A stretch of DNA of 64,000 bases from Chitinophagaceae bacterium (GTDB lineage: Bacteria; Bacteroidota; Bacteroidia; Chitinophagales; Chitinophagaceae), in the NCBI GenBank assembly GCA_016722465.1, contig JADKJC010000001.1, forward strand, positions 682,001 to 746,000, in the 5' to 3' direction. The stretch's first letter is position 1; every line of letters starts with the position of its first letter. Position numbers and translations under genes: made by a program. Shown here piece by piece: positions 8,477 to 19,023 of the stretch. The notes under the pieces are model-generated. The model was given only the letters and a program-made list of their open reading frames with translations. It made no database searches and was not told the DNA's origin.

Positions 8477-9799
8477 ATGAAAATAATGAAGTTTGGCGGC
8501 ACCAGTGTTGGAAAGCCCGAAAGGATGCATGATGTGGCAAAGCTGATCACCACTGATGAGGAAAGCAAGATCGTAGTGTTATCAGCATTGAGCGGCACTA
8601 CCAATTCCCTGGTAGAGATCAGCAACTCCTTATCGCAGGGCGACCGCCATGCAGCTAAGCAACAGATCGCTGCACTGGAAGCGCATTATAAAAATTTCTG
8701 CAGCCAGCTGGTGAGTAAACCCGATGCTTTGGAGAAAGCATTGGCTATTGTAACGGAACATTTCGAATTCCTTAACATCATCCTGAAAATATCTTTCAGC
8801 GAAGCGCTGAACAAAGACATTCTTGCGCAGGGCGAATTACTAAGCACCAAATTATTCTGCTGTTACCTGGAAGAAAAAGGCATTGATCATTTACTGATAC
8901 CGGCGCTTGATTTTATGACGATTGATCATTATGATGAACCACAGATCGGCAGCATTAAAGTAAAGTTGGCGCAACTGCTGCAGAAAAACAAAGACAAAAA
9001 AATATTCATTACACAGGGATATATCAGCCGCAATGCAAAAGGTGAAGTAGATAATTTAAAACGTGGCGGCAGTGATTATTCTGCCTCATTAATTGCAGCA
9101 GCTATCAATGCCAGTGTGTGTGAGATATGGACGGATATTGACGGCATGCACAACAATGATCCAAGAATAGTAAAGAAAACGGTGGCTATTGAACAGTTGA
9201 GTTTTGATGAAGCAGCAGAGTTGGCATACTTTGGCGCAAAAATTTTACACCCTGCCAGTATCTGGCCTGCACAATTTTACAATGTCCCGGTACGGTTGCT
9301 TAACACCATGCAGCCATCAGCCAAGGGCACATTGATCACAGAAAAAGCAGGCAGCACCGGTGCAAAAGCTGTGGCAGCAAAAGACGGTATCACTGCCATC
9401 AAAATAAAAAGCAGCCGCATGCTGCTGGCCTATGGTTTTTTAAGAAAGATATTTGAAGTGTTTGAAAAATACCGTACTTCTATTGATATGATCACCACCT
9501 CTGAAGTAGCTGTTTCATTGACCATTGACAATGATGTGAACCTTAAAGAGATCATCAAAGAACTGGAGCCATTTGGTACGGTAGAAATAGATACTAACCA
9601 ATCCATTGTTTCCATTGTGGGCAACGAAATCAATGAATCGAAAGATGTAATGGAAAAAATATTTACTTCACTGAATGGTATCCCGGTAAGGATGGTGAGT
9701 TATGGCGGCAGTCATCACAACGTATCTCTACTCATACCAAGACAGTTTAAAGAGCAGACCCTGCAATTATTGAACAAAGGGTTATTTGGGCTGGATTAA
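8477..9799 (+). CDS. lysC: Aspartate kinase
   Basis: A monofunctional 440-residue aspartokinase, which phosphorylates aspartate as the first step to lysine, threonine and methionine. The N-terminal KFGGTSVGKPERM motif (from residue 5), the GSDYSASLIAAAINAS nucleotide-binding segment and the EIWTDIDGMHNNDPRIV signature are present. Two ACT domains follow: the first around KIKSSRMLLAYGFLRKIFEVFEKY, the second at SIVSIVGNEINESKDVMEKIF. They imply feedback control by an end-product amino acid. It is not fused to homoserine dehydrogenase. A strong terminator follows. Confidence 0.93.
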   Translation: MKIMKFGGTSVGKPERMHDVAKLITTDEESKIVVLSALSGTTNSLVEISNSLSQGDRHAAKQQIAALEAHYKNFCSQLVSKPDALEKALAIVTEHFEFLNIILKISFSEALNKDILAQGELLSTKLFCCYLEEKGIDHLLIPALDFMTIDHYDEPQIGSIKVKLAQLLQKNKDKKIFITQGYISRNAKGEVDNLKRGGSDYSASLIAAAINASVCEIWTDIDGMHNNDPRIVKKTVAIEQLSFDEAAELAYFGAKILHPASIWPAQFYNVPVRLLNTMQPSAKGTLITEKAGSTGAKAVAAKDGITAIKIKSSRMLLAYGFLRKIFEVFEKYRTSIDMITTSEVAVSLTIDNDVNLKEIIKELEPFGTVEIDTNQSIVSIVGNEINESKDVMEKIFTSLNGIPVRMVSYGGSHHNVSLLIPRQFKEQTLQLLNKGLFGLD

Positions 9800-9818
9800 T
9801 CTGGGAAAAACTAGTTTC

Positions 9819-9853
9819 AAACCACTTTAGCTAAAATTAAAGTGGTTTTTTTA
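9819..9853 (+). terminator. Rho-independent terminator after aspartate kinase
   Basis: AAACCACTTT (9819-9828) pairs perfectly with AAAGTGGTTT (9839-9848), a 10-base loop lies between, and a T-run follows. Confidence 0.85.
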
Positions 9854-9996
9854 TTGGTATAAACAGCTGGTAAATAATAGATTTAGTCTAATCCATGGAT
9901 TTTTTCCAAAAAAAACAAAAAAAGTAGAATCCCTACGCAATAATACTTTCACCCCTGCGTTTTATAGATGGTTTTTCATAGGATATTGGATTTAAA

Positions 9997-10030
9997 ACGG
10001 GCAGAGATTTCCATCTCCGCCCCTTATTTT
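9997..10030 (+). terminator. Possible second hairpin terminator
   Basis: GGGCAGAGA and TCTCCGCCC can form a 9-bp stem with one A-C mismatch, followed by TTATTTTTT. It lies in the roughly 290-base gap between aspartate kinase and the convergent YadA-like gene; apart from the two hairpins I see nothing else in that gap. Confidence 0.4.
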
Positions 10031-10093
10031 TTCAGGCCTGTCCTGTTTCGATCTCCCCGTATTAGCTGGTCTCAGCTTCGGTACCTGCCGGCA

Positions 10094-11746
10094 CTACTCT
10101 TCATAAATAATCAAAATCTTTACCGGGGCATTTAGAACACTGGCACTTTGTGCTGCCACCGTATTTACGGCTATCCGCCCATTATCAGCATTTACGGTAA
10201 ACTGGAAACCGGGCTGTAAAAAGCTGGCTGGTATTTCAAATATCCCTATTGTAGCCAACGCCGAAACAGATAAAATTTTTGCCTGGTTTAAACCATGTGT
10301 AACAAAGGCAGAAGCCCCTTGTATTGAGGGCAGGTTAATGGTAAGTTTTTTCATTTTAATAGCAGGGGCCAGCTCTGTACGGTTGCCTAACCTGGCATAG
10401 CCCGTAATATTGGTGTTGGCATTAAATCGCAGGCTGTCGCCTGCAAAGTCACCATAAATAAGCGCTGTAGTACTGTCATTGAGTGTGTTTTCTATATACA
10501 ATTTGTTTGAGCTCCGGGATAATTGACCTGCCCGGTGGCCAATGAATACATTACCCGAATTGTTGCCTAAAAATGTACCGGCAAGCGACCCAATAATAGT
10601 ATTGGTGCTACCCTGTAATGCAATACCTGCATTGTACCCAATTACCACATTACTGCTGCCTGATTCATTTTGCAGGAGTGCACTACTCCCTATTGCGGTA
10701 TTGGAAAAACCGGTTTCATTTGAATCAAGTGCATTAAACCCAATTGCAGTATTTGAATAACCTGTGGTGTTTTTGTACAATGCCTTTGAACCCACGGCTG
10801 TATTTGCAAGCCCCGAAATACCAGTTGCTGCTGAACCCAGGTTATTAAAAAGAGCAGAATCGCCTATTGCCACCAGGTTGCTTCCCAACATATTACTGAA
10901 CAATGCCCTGTAGCCCACGGCCACATTCCTGTTGCCCGTTGTATTACGGATAAGGGCCTGTACACCTGCTGCTGTATTTGCAGCGCCTGATGCATTTGCC
11001 TGCAGTGCGCCTGTACCGGCAGCCAGGTTTGAACCTCCGGTTGTATTGCTTCTTAATGTGGAAAGCCCCAACGCAACATTATTAGAGCCTCCATTATTAT
11101 TAAAAAGAGAAAGATACCCCACGGCGGTATTTTGATTACCGCTCAGACTGGAATCCATACTGTAACCGCCGATTGCAGTATTGAGATTGGAAAAAACCTG
11201 GTGACGCAAAGCATTGTTGCCAACAGCTACGTTGTTAACCCCGGCATCATTTTTATTTAAAGCCATTGAACCAACGGCTGTATTTTCATAGCCAAAAATA
11301 TTTGCCGACATAGCACCCAGGCCCAACGCCACATTGGACAAGTGCGGTGCCAGTGTATCTTCTATCATGCCTGCCCGTTTGCCATTTACTTTCAATACAA
11401 CAGCATTTAAATCGGTAGTGCCGATAAAGTTTTTTGCAGTATCAGTATTAGCATTCCCTTTTAACGACCATGCCCCAATTGAATTGGCAGCATTAATATT
11501 TACCCAACCACTATCCCGCCGCATATAAAAAGAGCTGTCTGTTGAATTAAATACCAGCAGCCCTTTTGCAGGAGCAACAATAGCCCTCATCTGTGCATCC
11601 AGCATTCTTGGTATCAGCAATCCTTTACTGGCAGATTGTATTTCTAGTTGCGCACTTGCATTGGGAGTGGTGGTACCAATACCAACATTTTGAGCCATAG
11701 CAACGCAGGGAATCAATCCCAGCAAAAAAATTGTAATTCTTTTCAT
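10094..11746 (-). CDS. Secreted YadA-head-like repeat protein
   Basis: A 550-residue secreted protein with a clear signal peptide (MKRITIFLLGLIPCVAMAQ). It begins with a module starting VGIGTTTPNASAQLEIQS and SKGLLIPRM, shared with the protein at 20279-21241. Residues from about 140 to 430 are a long run of degenerate YadA-head-type repeats of the form NTAVGxxAL (ENTAVGSMAL, NNVAVGNNAL, SNTAIGFNAL and so on), which in YadA-type adhesins form a left-handed beta-roll. No YadA membrane anchor follows; instead there is a globular tail ending VKILIIYEE. Such proteins are probably cell-surface or envelope structural/adhesive proteins; the route of secretion is not evident. Confidence 0.8.
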   Translation of the reverse strand: MKRITIFLLGLIPCVAMAQNVGIGTTTPNASAQLEIQSASKGLLIPRMLDAQMRAIVAPAKGLLVFNSTDSSFYMRRDSGWVNINAANSIGAWSLKGNANTDTAKNFIGTTDLNAVVLKVNGKRAGMIEDTLAPHLSNVALGLGAMSANIFGYENTAVGSMALNKNDAGVNNVAVGNNALRHQVFSNLNTAIGGYSMDSSLSGNQNTAVGYLSLFNNNGGSNNVALGLSTLRSNTTGGSNLAAGTGALQANASGAANTAAGVQALIRNTTGNRNVAVGYRALFSNMLGSNLVAIGDSALFNNLGSAATGISGLANTAVGSKALYKNTTGYSNTAIGFNALDSNETGFSNTAIGSSALLQNESGSSNVVIGYNAGIALQGSTNTIIGSLAGTFLGNNSGNVFIGHRAGQLSRSSNKLYIENTLNDSTTALIYGDFAGDSLRFNANTNITGYARLGNRTELAPAIKMKKLTINLPSIQGASAFVTHGLNQAKILSVSALATIGIFEIPASFLQPGFQFTVNADNGRIAVNTVAAQSASVLNAPVKILIIYEE

Positions 11747-11863
11747 GAGAAGGAATTTTTAGAAATATACAACAATTACCTTTTGAGCAGGCGCATAAAA
11801 AAACTCCCCTTTAAAAAAGAGGAGCTTATAATTTGAGAAAGAGACAACCTGTCGCAGCCTCTC

Positions 11864-11894
11864 CTATTCACCATTCACAATTGACCATTCACTA
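11864..11894. repeat. AT-rich TTCACCATTCAC spacer repeat
   Basis: Spacer words TATTCACCATTCAC and TTGACCATTCAC lie at the 3' end of queA and match those at 211-258 and 23834-23856. Confidence 0.45.
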
Positions 11895-12941
11895 TACCAC
11901 CATCATCGCATCACCATAGCTAAAAAAGCGGTACTTGTCTTTGATAGCTTTCTTATAAGCTTCCATGATCAGATCATAACCACCAAAAGCACAGGTCATG
12001 ATGAGCAGGCTTGTTTTTGGTAAATGAAAATTGGTTACCAAAGAATCCGCAATAGAAAAATTGTATGGCGGGTGGATGAACATATTGGTCCAGCCTTCAG
12101 ATGGCTTTAATAATTTTTGAGCAGTAAAAGATGATTCCAGCGAACGCATGGTAGTAGTACCTACCGAACAGATCCTTCTGCCATCAAGTTTTGCTTTGTT
12201 TACAATGGCACAGGCTGTTTCATCGATGGCATAATATTCTGCATCCATCTTGTGTTTGCTCAAATCTTCTACTTCAATCGGCCTGAAAGTACCCAACCCT
12301 GTATGCAAAGTAGTTTCTGCAAAACGGATACCTTTTATCTCCAGTCTTTTGATCAGCTCTTTACTAAAATGCAAACCGGCAGTAGGTGCTGCTACAGCGC
12401 CTTCATGCTTTGCATACACAGTCTGGTAACGCTCTTTGTCTTCTTCATCCGGCTTACGCTTGATGTATTTTGGCAAAGGCGTTTCACCCATAAAGTCCAG
12501 CATCTTGCGGAAATCTTCTTCTGTACCATCCCATAAAAAACGAATGGTACGCCCACGGCTGGTTGTATTGTCAATTACTTCTGCTACCAGTTCATCATTT
12601 TCTCCAAAATACAATTTATTACCTACACGTATTTTACGGGCAGGATCAACAATCACATCCCACAAACGGTTGGGCTTATTCAGTTCTCTTAATAAAAACA
12701 CTTCAATCTTGGCGCCGGTTTTTTCTTTACGGCCATACATACGGGCAGGAAATACCTTGGTGTTGTTAACCACCATTACATCCTTGTCATCAAAATACTC
12801 CATAATGTCCCTGAAATTCCTGTCCTCGATCTTTCCGGTTTTGCGGTGGATCACCATCATCCGGCTGTCTTCTCTTTTTTTGGTGGGGTTTTGGGCAATC
12901 AGATTAAGGGGAAGGTCGAATCTAAACTGGCTTAATTTCAT
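11892..12941 (-). CDS. queA: S-adenosylmethionine:tRNA ribosyltransferase-isomerase (QueA)
   Basis: The 349-residue enzyme transfers and isomerises the ribosyl moiety of SAM onto preQ1 in tRNA to make epoxyqueuosine. Hallmarks are [19 protein letters not shown] at the start, [50 protein letters not shown] and [30 protein letters not shown] near the end. The start at 12941 is used because an upstream TTG would add only three residues not seen in the family. A TACATTTG -7 element (minus strand, 13060-13053) suggests a leader of about 105 bases holding the palindrome at 13001-13018. Confidence 0.95.
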   Translation of the reverse strand: MKLSQFRFDLPLNLIAQNPTKKREDSRMMVIHRKTGKIEDRNFRDIMEYFDDKDVMVVNNTKVFPARMYGRKEKTGAKIEVFLLRELNKPNRLWDVIVDPARKIRVGNKLYFGENDELVAEVIDNTTSRGRTIRFLWDGTEEDFRKMLDFMGETPLPKYIKRKPDEEDKERYQTVYAKHEGAVAAPTAGLHFSKELIKRLEIKGIRFAETTLHTGLGTFRPIEVEDLSKHKMDAEYYAIDETACAIVNKAKLDGRRICSVGTTTMRSLESSFTAQKLLKPSEGWTNMFIHPPYNFSIADSLVTNFHLPKTSLLIMTCAFGGYDLIMEAYKKAIKDKYRFFSYGDAMMVV

Positions 12942-13000
12942 GTGTATCAAAAATTTTTAAGTTGATAAACATGCCTTATACTGTTGTTACAGAGATAGAA

Positions 13001-13018
13001 GCCCGTTAGCTAACGGGC
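13001..13018. repeat. Perfect 18-bp palindrome GCCCGTTAGCTAACGGGC
   Basis: All 18 bases are self-complementary. It lies between the divergent queA and TraB-type genes and shares its core with 7290-7303. A half copy (AGCCCGTTA) follows at about 13111. Confidence 0.85.
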
Positions 13019-13208
13019 ACTTATCATGTTACGGCATGATTTTTAAAGAGTGCAAATGTAGGGGTAAAAAAGGGATTTACCGCATACCCTGCAAGGTTGG
13101 GGGATAAAATAGCCCGTTAAAAATCTGTTGAATAAGGGTAGTTTATTTTGTGATATTGACTGTTCGGCGCATCTTTATACATCACCAGCCAATATAAAGC
13201 TACCCTTC

Positions 13209-16200
13209 ATGTATAAAAGATGCTACTTCCTGCTGTTCGCTTTAATCCTGCTGCACACAGCATTTTCCCAAAAGAAAACGGATAAAAAATACCCGGGCCT
13301 GTTGTGGGAAATCACCGGCAACGGATTAAAAAAACCATCCTACCTGTTTGGCACCATGCATGTGAGCAGCAAAATGGCTTTTCACTTAAGCGACTCATTT
13401 TATTATGCCATTAAAAGTGCAGATGCAGTGGCCCTGGAACTGAACCCTGATGTATGGCAGGGCCAGATGGTGAGAATGGACCAGCTGAAACTCAGCTACA
13501 GCAACTATGTAAAACCATTAAGGGGTGACTATCTGACTGAAAATTCTTTCAGGATAAAAAATTACGATGATGAACTGAAGCTGGCACTCAGTACTGAACC
13601 TGCTGTGGTAAACAGTTTACTCTACAGAAGCTATAAACCAAGAGAAGATTTTGAAGAAGATACTTTTCTGGACCTGTACATTTTTCAAACAGGGAAAAAA
13701 CTAGGCAAGCGTGGCACTGGAGTAGAGGACTATTATGAAACAGAAAAAATTGTACTGCAGGCTTATGGTGATATGGCAGCTGAAAAAAAGAAAAAGACCA
13801 TTGATACCGATGGAGAATCTATGAGGGATATTGTAGAAAAGATACAGGATGCCTATAAACGGGGCGACCTTGACCTGATGGATTCCCTGGACAATAAAAT
13901 AGACCAGTCTCCGGCTTTCAGGGAAAAATTTTTGTATTACAGAAATGAGATACAGGCCAATTCGATGGATTCCATCATGAAAAAAAGTTCCCTGTTTGTG
14001 GGTGTAGGCGCTGCCCATTTGCCGGGACCAAGAGGCGTGATTGAATTGCTGAGAAAAAAAGGCTATACACTCCGCCCCATTAAAATGGCCGATAGGGATG
14101 CCACTCACAAGGAGGCTATTGATAAACTGAAAGTGCCCGTTGTTTTCAGCACCGCACAATCCGAAGATGGTTTTTACAAAGTGGATGTACCGGGGCCATT
14201 GTACAATGTAAATGAAGAATACAATATCATTGACCGCAGGCAGTATGCAGATATGAGCAATGGTTGTTATTACCAGGTGGCAAGGGTAAAAACACATGCA
14301 GCCTTTATCAACCAGAGTGAAACAGCCGTAAGAAAAAAAATTGACAGCCTGCTGTATGAAAACATCCCCGGAAAAATCTTACAGAAAACGGTGATACAGA
14401 AAAACGGTTACAGTGGTTATGATATCAGCAGCAAAACCCGCCGGGGCGATAAGCAACGATACAATATTTTTATTACACCCTTTGAAGTGCTGATCTTTAA
14501 ATTAAGCGGAAAAGAAAATTATGTTGATGGCAAAGAAGCTGCCCGGTTTTTCTCTTCCATCATCCTGAAAGAAAAAGAAAATAACAGCATTACCTACACG
14601 CCGCCACAGGGCGGTTTTTCCGTAAAGCTGCCTCATCAGCCAGCGGTATATTTTAACAGCAACAGCAAAGACGGCATCAACCATTGGCAGTATGAAGCAA
14701 CCAATAAAATTACCGGCGATGCTTATCTTATCTTAAAAAAAACCGTTTACAATGTTGATTTTTTAGATGAAGATACTTTTGATCTCAAACTGATTGAAGA
14801 ATCATTCCGTTCACCGGATTATTTTGAAAGGCAATTACAGCGCAAACTCTCTTCCTTTAAAGGATACCCCTGCCTGGATGTGCAGGAAAAAATGAAAGAC
14901 AGCAGCATTGTTAAAGTCCGTTACATCATTAAAGGGCCGCATTATTATGCACTGGCAGTAAGAAGCAACCAACCTGCGGCGGCTGATGAATTGTTTAGTT
15001 CCTTTGATTTTACACCTTTTAAATACGGAGCCAACCAGTCTTTCACCGATACATTTATGCACTTTACTGTTAACACTCCGGTAGCGCCAATACTGGATAC
15101 AGCTTACAGGGCTGTATTGGAAAAAACTGCCAGCGATCAAAAGAACAGCTATTATACCAGTAACAGTTTTTTACCCGCCGACAGAAAAGCGGTCTTCAGC
15201 AACGATTCCACCGGTGAAACCATTGCCGTATCTGTACAAAAATTACAGGATTATTTTTATTCAAAAGATTCAGTGAAATTTTGGGAAAACCAGATCAAAA
15301 AATTACAGGATAACAATACGATGTTCCTGCAGGAGAAAAGATATTTTGAACGGCCCGGCAACACCCAGGGTTACACACTCACACTCAGGGACACTGGTTC
15401 ATCCAGAACCATTCATTCACTGATCCTTCTAAAAAACAACTACCTGTTCAGCATCGCCACCATGGGTGATACATTGAATCATCAAAGTGGTTTTATCAGC
15501 AGCTTCTTTAACAGTTTTGCCCCGGAAGAAAAATTAAAAGGAAGAAATATTTTCACCAGCCCACTGGATACCTTTTTTGTACACCTGTTCAGCAACGACA
15601 GTGCTACACAGGCCAAAGCACAGCAGGCTATCAGTTTTTTATACTATGGAGAAGAGGGTGTGCCCAAAATAATGGAAGCAATAAAAAAATTATCTCCTGT
15701 TTCTAAAAATTATTTCGATACCAAAACAAAGCTGATCGCTGAACTGGGTTACATCCAGGATACCACCAAAGCCATTGTAGTTGATAACCTGAAACTGATC
15801 TACACTCAAACTGCAGACACCAGCCTTTTTCAGAATGAAGTGATGGAGGCACTGGCAAGACATAAAACAAAAGCCGCCACTGCAACTTTTAAAGAATTCA
15901 TACTGCAGGACCCACCGGTGTTTGACAACAGTTATTCCTACACTTACCTGTTCAATCAACTTGAAGATACCCTGCAACTGGCTGCAACCCTGTTCCCGGA
16001 AATACTACAGCTTACCACACTAAATGATTACAAGGAACCTGTGATGGACCTGATGATAAAACTGGTAGACAGTGGATTTGTAACAGCGCAGCAGTACGAA
16101 AGCTGGTTCAGCAAAATTTTCTTTGATGCCAAAATAGCATTAAAAAAACAGAAGGGTAATGATGAAAAGAAAATGGAAGAGGAAAATAAAAGCAGGGAAG

Positions 16201-16871
16201 ATGACGATGAAGATATTGCAGGAACAACCAGCTACAGCAGTGATGGGCAAACAGATGAACTGGAAAAATATGCAATTTTATTAGCACCATTTTATGATCA
16301 GAATATCAATGTCCGGAAATTCTTTGATAAACTAATGCTTTCAAAAGATGATGCAGTAAAACTAAACGCAGCTGTGGTGCTGCTGAAGAACAGGAAACCT
16401 GTAGCAGACAGTATTTTTACTGCAATGGCTGCCCGGGATCATTTAAGAGGGAAATTATATACTGCACTCGAAGAAATTAAACAGCCCGGTAAATTCCCTG
16501 CTGCCTTTAAAACTCAAACCGACCTGGCAAGAAGTTACCTGGTACAGGATAAAGGCTACAAAAAAATAGACTCCATCCTACTGGTAAGTAAACAGCCAAC
16601 TGGCTACAACAACAAAAAAGGCATTGTATATTTCTTTAAGTACAGGGTAAAAAAAGACGATGACTGGAAGATCGGCATCAGTGGCCTGCAGCCGGAGAAT
16701 GAAAAAGAAGTAAGCAGCGATGATAAGCTTACCCGTATGACGGAAAAAAAACTGAAAGATGATAAACCGGAGCAGGAACAGTTCCAGGAACAGTTGAAAA
16801 AATTACTGTTTAATTTTCATCCAAGTGCTAAAAACTTTTTTGATACGGAAAGGTATAATGTGAGGTATTGA
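13209..16871 (+). CDS. Large secreted TraB/GumN-domain protein
   Basis: A 1220-residue exported protein; the start at 13209 is chosen because it opens a signal peptide (MYKRCYFLLFALILLHTAFS). Residues about 30-310 form a TraB/GumN domain, with the conserved SYLFGTMHVSS near the start, VALELNPDVW, and VGVGAAHLPGPRGVIELLRKKGY at the end, the usual GxGHLxGxxGxxxLL pattern. TraB/GumN proteins resemble Tiki-type metalloproteases, but activity is unproved for most. The remaining 900 residues have no domain I recognise: two similar beta-rich blocks (around VPVVFSTAQSEDGFYKVDVP and TPPQGGFSVKLP) and a helical, perhaps HEAT-like, carboxy end. Most family members are near 300 residues, so this is an unusually long extension. 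Confidence 0.75.
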   Translation: MYKRCYFLLFALILLHTAFSQKKTDKKYPGLLWEITGNGLKKPSYLFGTMHVSSKMAFHLSDSFYYAIKSADAVALELNPDVWQGQMVRMDQLKLSYSNYVKPLRGDYLTENSFRIKNYDDELKLALSTEPAVVNSLLYRSYKPREDFEEDTFLDLYIFQTGKKLGKRGTGVEDYYETEKIVLQAYGDMAAEKKKKTIDTDGESMRDIVEKIQDAYKRGDLDLMDSLDNKIDQSPAFREKFLYYRNEIQANSMDSIMKKSSLFVGVGAAHLPGPRGVIELLRKKGYTLRPIKMADRDATHKEAIDKLKVPVVFSTAQSEDGFYKVDVPGPLYNVNEEYNIIDRRQYADMSNGCYYQVARVKTHAAFINQSETAVRKKIDSLLYENIPGKILQKTVIQKNGYSGYDISSKTRRGDKQRYNIFITPFEVLIFKLSGKENYVDGKEAARFFSSIILKEKENNSITYTPPQGGFSVKLPHQPAVYFNSNSKDGINHWQYEATNKITGDAYLILKKTVYNVDFLDEDTFDLKLIEESFRSPDYFERQLQRKLSSFKGYPCLDVQEKMKDSSIVKVRYIIKGPHYYALAVRSNQPAAADELFSSFDFTPFKYGANQSFTDTFMHFTVNTPVAPILDTAYRAVLEKTASDQKNSYYTSNSFLPADRKAVFSNDSTGETIAVSVQKLQDYFYSKDSVKFWENQIKKLQDNNTMFLQEKRYFERPGNTQGYTLTLRDTGSSRTIHSLILLKNNYLFSIATMGDTLNHQSGFISSFFNSFAPEEKLKGRNIFTSPLDTFFVHLFSNDSATQAKAQQAISFLYYGEEGVPKIMEAIKKLSPVSKNYFDTKTKLIAELGYIQDTTKAIVVDNLKLIYTQTADTSLFQNEVMEALARHKTKAATATFKEFILQDPPVFDNSYSYTYLFNQLEDTLQLAATLFPEILQLTTLNDYKEPVMDLMIKLVDSGFVTAQQYESWFSKIFFDAKIALKKQKGNDEKKMEEENKSREDDDEDIAGTTSYSSDGQTDELEKYAILLAPFYDQNINVRKFFDKLMLSKDDAVKLNAAVVLLKNRKPVADSIFTAMAARDHLRGKLYTALEEIKQPGKFPAAFKTQTDLARSYLVQDKGYKKIDSILLVSKQPTGYNNKKGIVYFFKYRVKKDDDWKIGISGLQPENEKEVSSDDKLTRMTEKKLKDDKPEQEQFQEQLKKLLFNFHPSAKNFFDTERYNVRY

Positions 16872-16941
16872 TTTGAAGGGCTTCACGCCAGGATGCAAAG
16901 GAGCAATAAAGAGGCTTTTACCCTTACTAAGAATAAAGAAT

Positions 16942-18645
16942 TTATTTGAAGCTTAATTGCTTCCCCGGCACGGCATCAATCAACCGTTTTGTATACTCAT
17001 GTTTCGGATTTATATAAATATCTTCAGCCAATCCCTCTTCCACTATTTTACCTTCTCTCATCACCATTATCCTGTCGCTGATATAACGTACCACCGAAAG
17101 GTCATGAGAAATAAAGATGGAGGTGAATCCAAACTCCGCTTTCAGATCATTCAGCAAATTCAACACCTGCGCCTGCACACTCACATCCAATGCACTCACA
17201 CTTTCATCAAAAATTAAAAACGATGGATTGAGCGCCAGTGACCTTGCAATACAGATGCGTTGGCGCTGTCCGCCACTGAACTGGTGAGGATAACGGTTAA
17301 AAAAATCCGCTTTCAAATTCACTTTTTCCAGCAGTTCTATCACTTTATCCTTCCTTTCTCTCTTATTTGCAAGTATGTTGTGTACCTGCATCGGTTCTAC
17401 CATCGCATCACCAATTGCTATCCTTGGATTCAATGATCCATACGGATCCTGGAAAACAATTTGCAGGTCTTTACGCAATGCGGTAACGTCTTTCTTAGGC
17501 AATTGCAGTAAATCAATTCCATTCAGAATAATTCTTCCGGATGTTGCTGGTATCAATTGCAATATCGCCCTGCCCAGTGTTGTTTTACCACAGCCGCTCT
17601 CTCCCACCAATCCCAATGTTTCGCCCTTGCTAACAGCAAAGCTCACCCCATCCACTGCCCTATATGTTTCTGTTGATTTACCGAATAAAGATTTCTTTCC
17701 GGGATAATGTACTTTCAAATCCTGCACTTCAAGAATCGTTGACGGTTGGTCGTTGGTTGTTGGCCGCTCCTCACTTCCCTCTTTCCACTTTCCATTTTCA
17801 ACCTCCTCCCCCACCACCGGCAACCTTTCACCTTTCCCATGCAAAGAAGGCCGGCAGCGCAACAACCCTTTGGTATAATACTGCTGCGGATCTTTTAATA
17901 CATCCACCGCATTGCCGGCTTCAATAATTTTTCCCCTGTACATCACCACTACTTTGTCAGCAATGTCTGCCACCAAACCAAGGTCATGGGTAATCAATAC
18001 AACACTCATCCCATTTTGCCGCTGTAATTCCTTAATCAGCTCTAAAATTGTTTTCTGCACGGTTACATCCAATGCCGTGGTTGGCTCATCTGCAATTAAT
18101 AATGCCGGGTTACAACTCATCGCCATAGCGATCATTACCCGTTGCTTTTGTCCGCCACTCAGTTGGTGAGGGTAACGACTGATCAGTTGAACAGGATTCG
18201 GTAGCTGTACTTTTTCAAACAGCTCAATTGTTTTTTGTTTAGCCGTACTTTTATTCACTCCCTGGTGCAGTTGTATTACTTCCATCACCTGGTAACCACA
18301 GGTAAACACCGGGTTGAGCGATGTCATAGGCTCCTGGAAGATCATGGCAATATCTTTTCCTCTTACAGCCCTGATGGTCTTTTCATCCATTGTTAGCAGG
18401 TCCAATGACGGATTGCCATCTTTTGTAAACAACAGTTGCCCGCTGATCTTTGCCTGCCTGGGCAGCAATTGCAGCAGCGATAGAGCCGTTACAGATTTAC
18501 CACTGCCGCTTTCCCCTACCACGGCCACAATTTCCCCGGATCCCACTTCAAAGGAGATATTGTTCACCGCAAGGGTATTGCCCTGCGCTGCAGCAAAATC
18601 AATGGATAAATTATTAACCTGCAATAATGGAGTGCTCATCAGCAT
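16942..18645 (-). CDS. Double-ATPase ABC protein, oligopeptide/dipeptide (YejF/GsiA-like) type
   Basis: The 567-residue protein carries two complete ABC ATPase domains, like a DppD-DppF fusion. Domain 1 has Walker A GESGSGKSV, signature LSGGQKQRV and Walker B LLIADEPTTALD; domain 2 has GESGCGKTT, FSGGQRQR and FLIFDESVSALD. Each domain ends with the short tail typical of peptide/nickel importers. It would energise uptake of oligopeptides or similar solutes with membrane permeases, but none are adjacent, so the partners lie elsewhere. A second ATG six bases downstream (MSTPLLQ) is an equally good start. The linker between the domains (around GERLPVVGEEVENGKW) is low in complexity. Confidence 0.88.
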   Translation of the reverse strand: MLMSTPLLQVNNLSIDFAAAQGNTLAVNNISFEVGSGEIVAVVGESGSGKSVTALSLLQLLPRQAKISGQLLFTKDGNPSLDLLTMDEKTIRAVRGKDIAMIFQEPMTSLNPVFTCGYQVMEVIQLHQGVNKSTAKQKTIELFEKVQLPNPVQLISRYPHQLSGGQKQRVMIAMAMSCNPALLIADEPTTALDVTVQKTILELIKELQRQNGMSVVLITHDLGLVADIADKVVVMYRGKIIEAGNAVDVLKDPQQYYTKGLLRCRPSLHGKGERLPVVGEEVENGKWKEGSEERPTTNDQPSTILEVQDLKVHYPGKKSLFGKSTETYRAVDGVSFAVSKGETLGLVGESGCGKTTLGRAILQLIPATSGRIILNGIDLLQLPKKDVTALRKDLQIVFQDPYGSLNPRIAIGDAMVEPMQVHNILANKRERKDKVIELLEKVNLKADFFNRYPHQFSGGQRQRICIARSLALNPSFLIFDESVSALDVSVQAQVLNLLNDLKAEFGFTSIFISHDLSVVRYISDRIMVMREGKIVEEGLAEDIYINPKHEYTKRLIDAVPGKQLSFK

Positions 18646-19023
18646 TAAAAATAAGGAATAAATAATGCTGTTAATGAAAACTGCCGTTGCTTCCTGCAGG
18701 GAAAAGAATTTGCCGCCAAGGCGTTGAGACGTTAATACGTGCTGTGCATCATGCTGGTTTATATGATATCAATTCATTCTTTTTTTGATGCCCCAATGTT
18801 TTAACGGCAATAAAAAAAATGCCGGGAAGACGGTAAGGCGTCAGGTATTAGTGCAATCTTATTTTCTCTTTCCTTCAAAAATTCATTTTCCTTACTTTTG
18901 CGTCCGCTTGGGAGTTGTAAGTAATAAGTTATTAGTGATAAGCAGTGCTTTATCTTTTCAACAGCATTTAACTTGGCAAATGATAACTTATAACCTAAAA
19001 CTTATAACCTAAAACTTATAAAA
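18646..19023. other. 378-base intergenic region with tandem leader repeat
   Basis: No gene is convincing here. It holds a TACTTTTG -7-like element (18893-18900) that may start the yebC transcript, though I see no clear -33 box, and directly before the yebC start codon a tandem repeat of CTTATAACCTAAAA (two full copies plus a partial copy, about 18985-19021). Confidence 0.5.

Noticed and set aside
18785..19012. A 75-codon plus-strand ORF before yebC
   Set aside because: It covers the -7-like element and the tandem leader repeat, and its translation is low-complexity without a family look.
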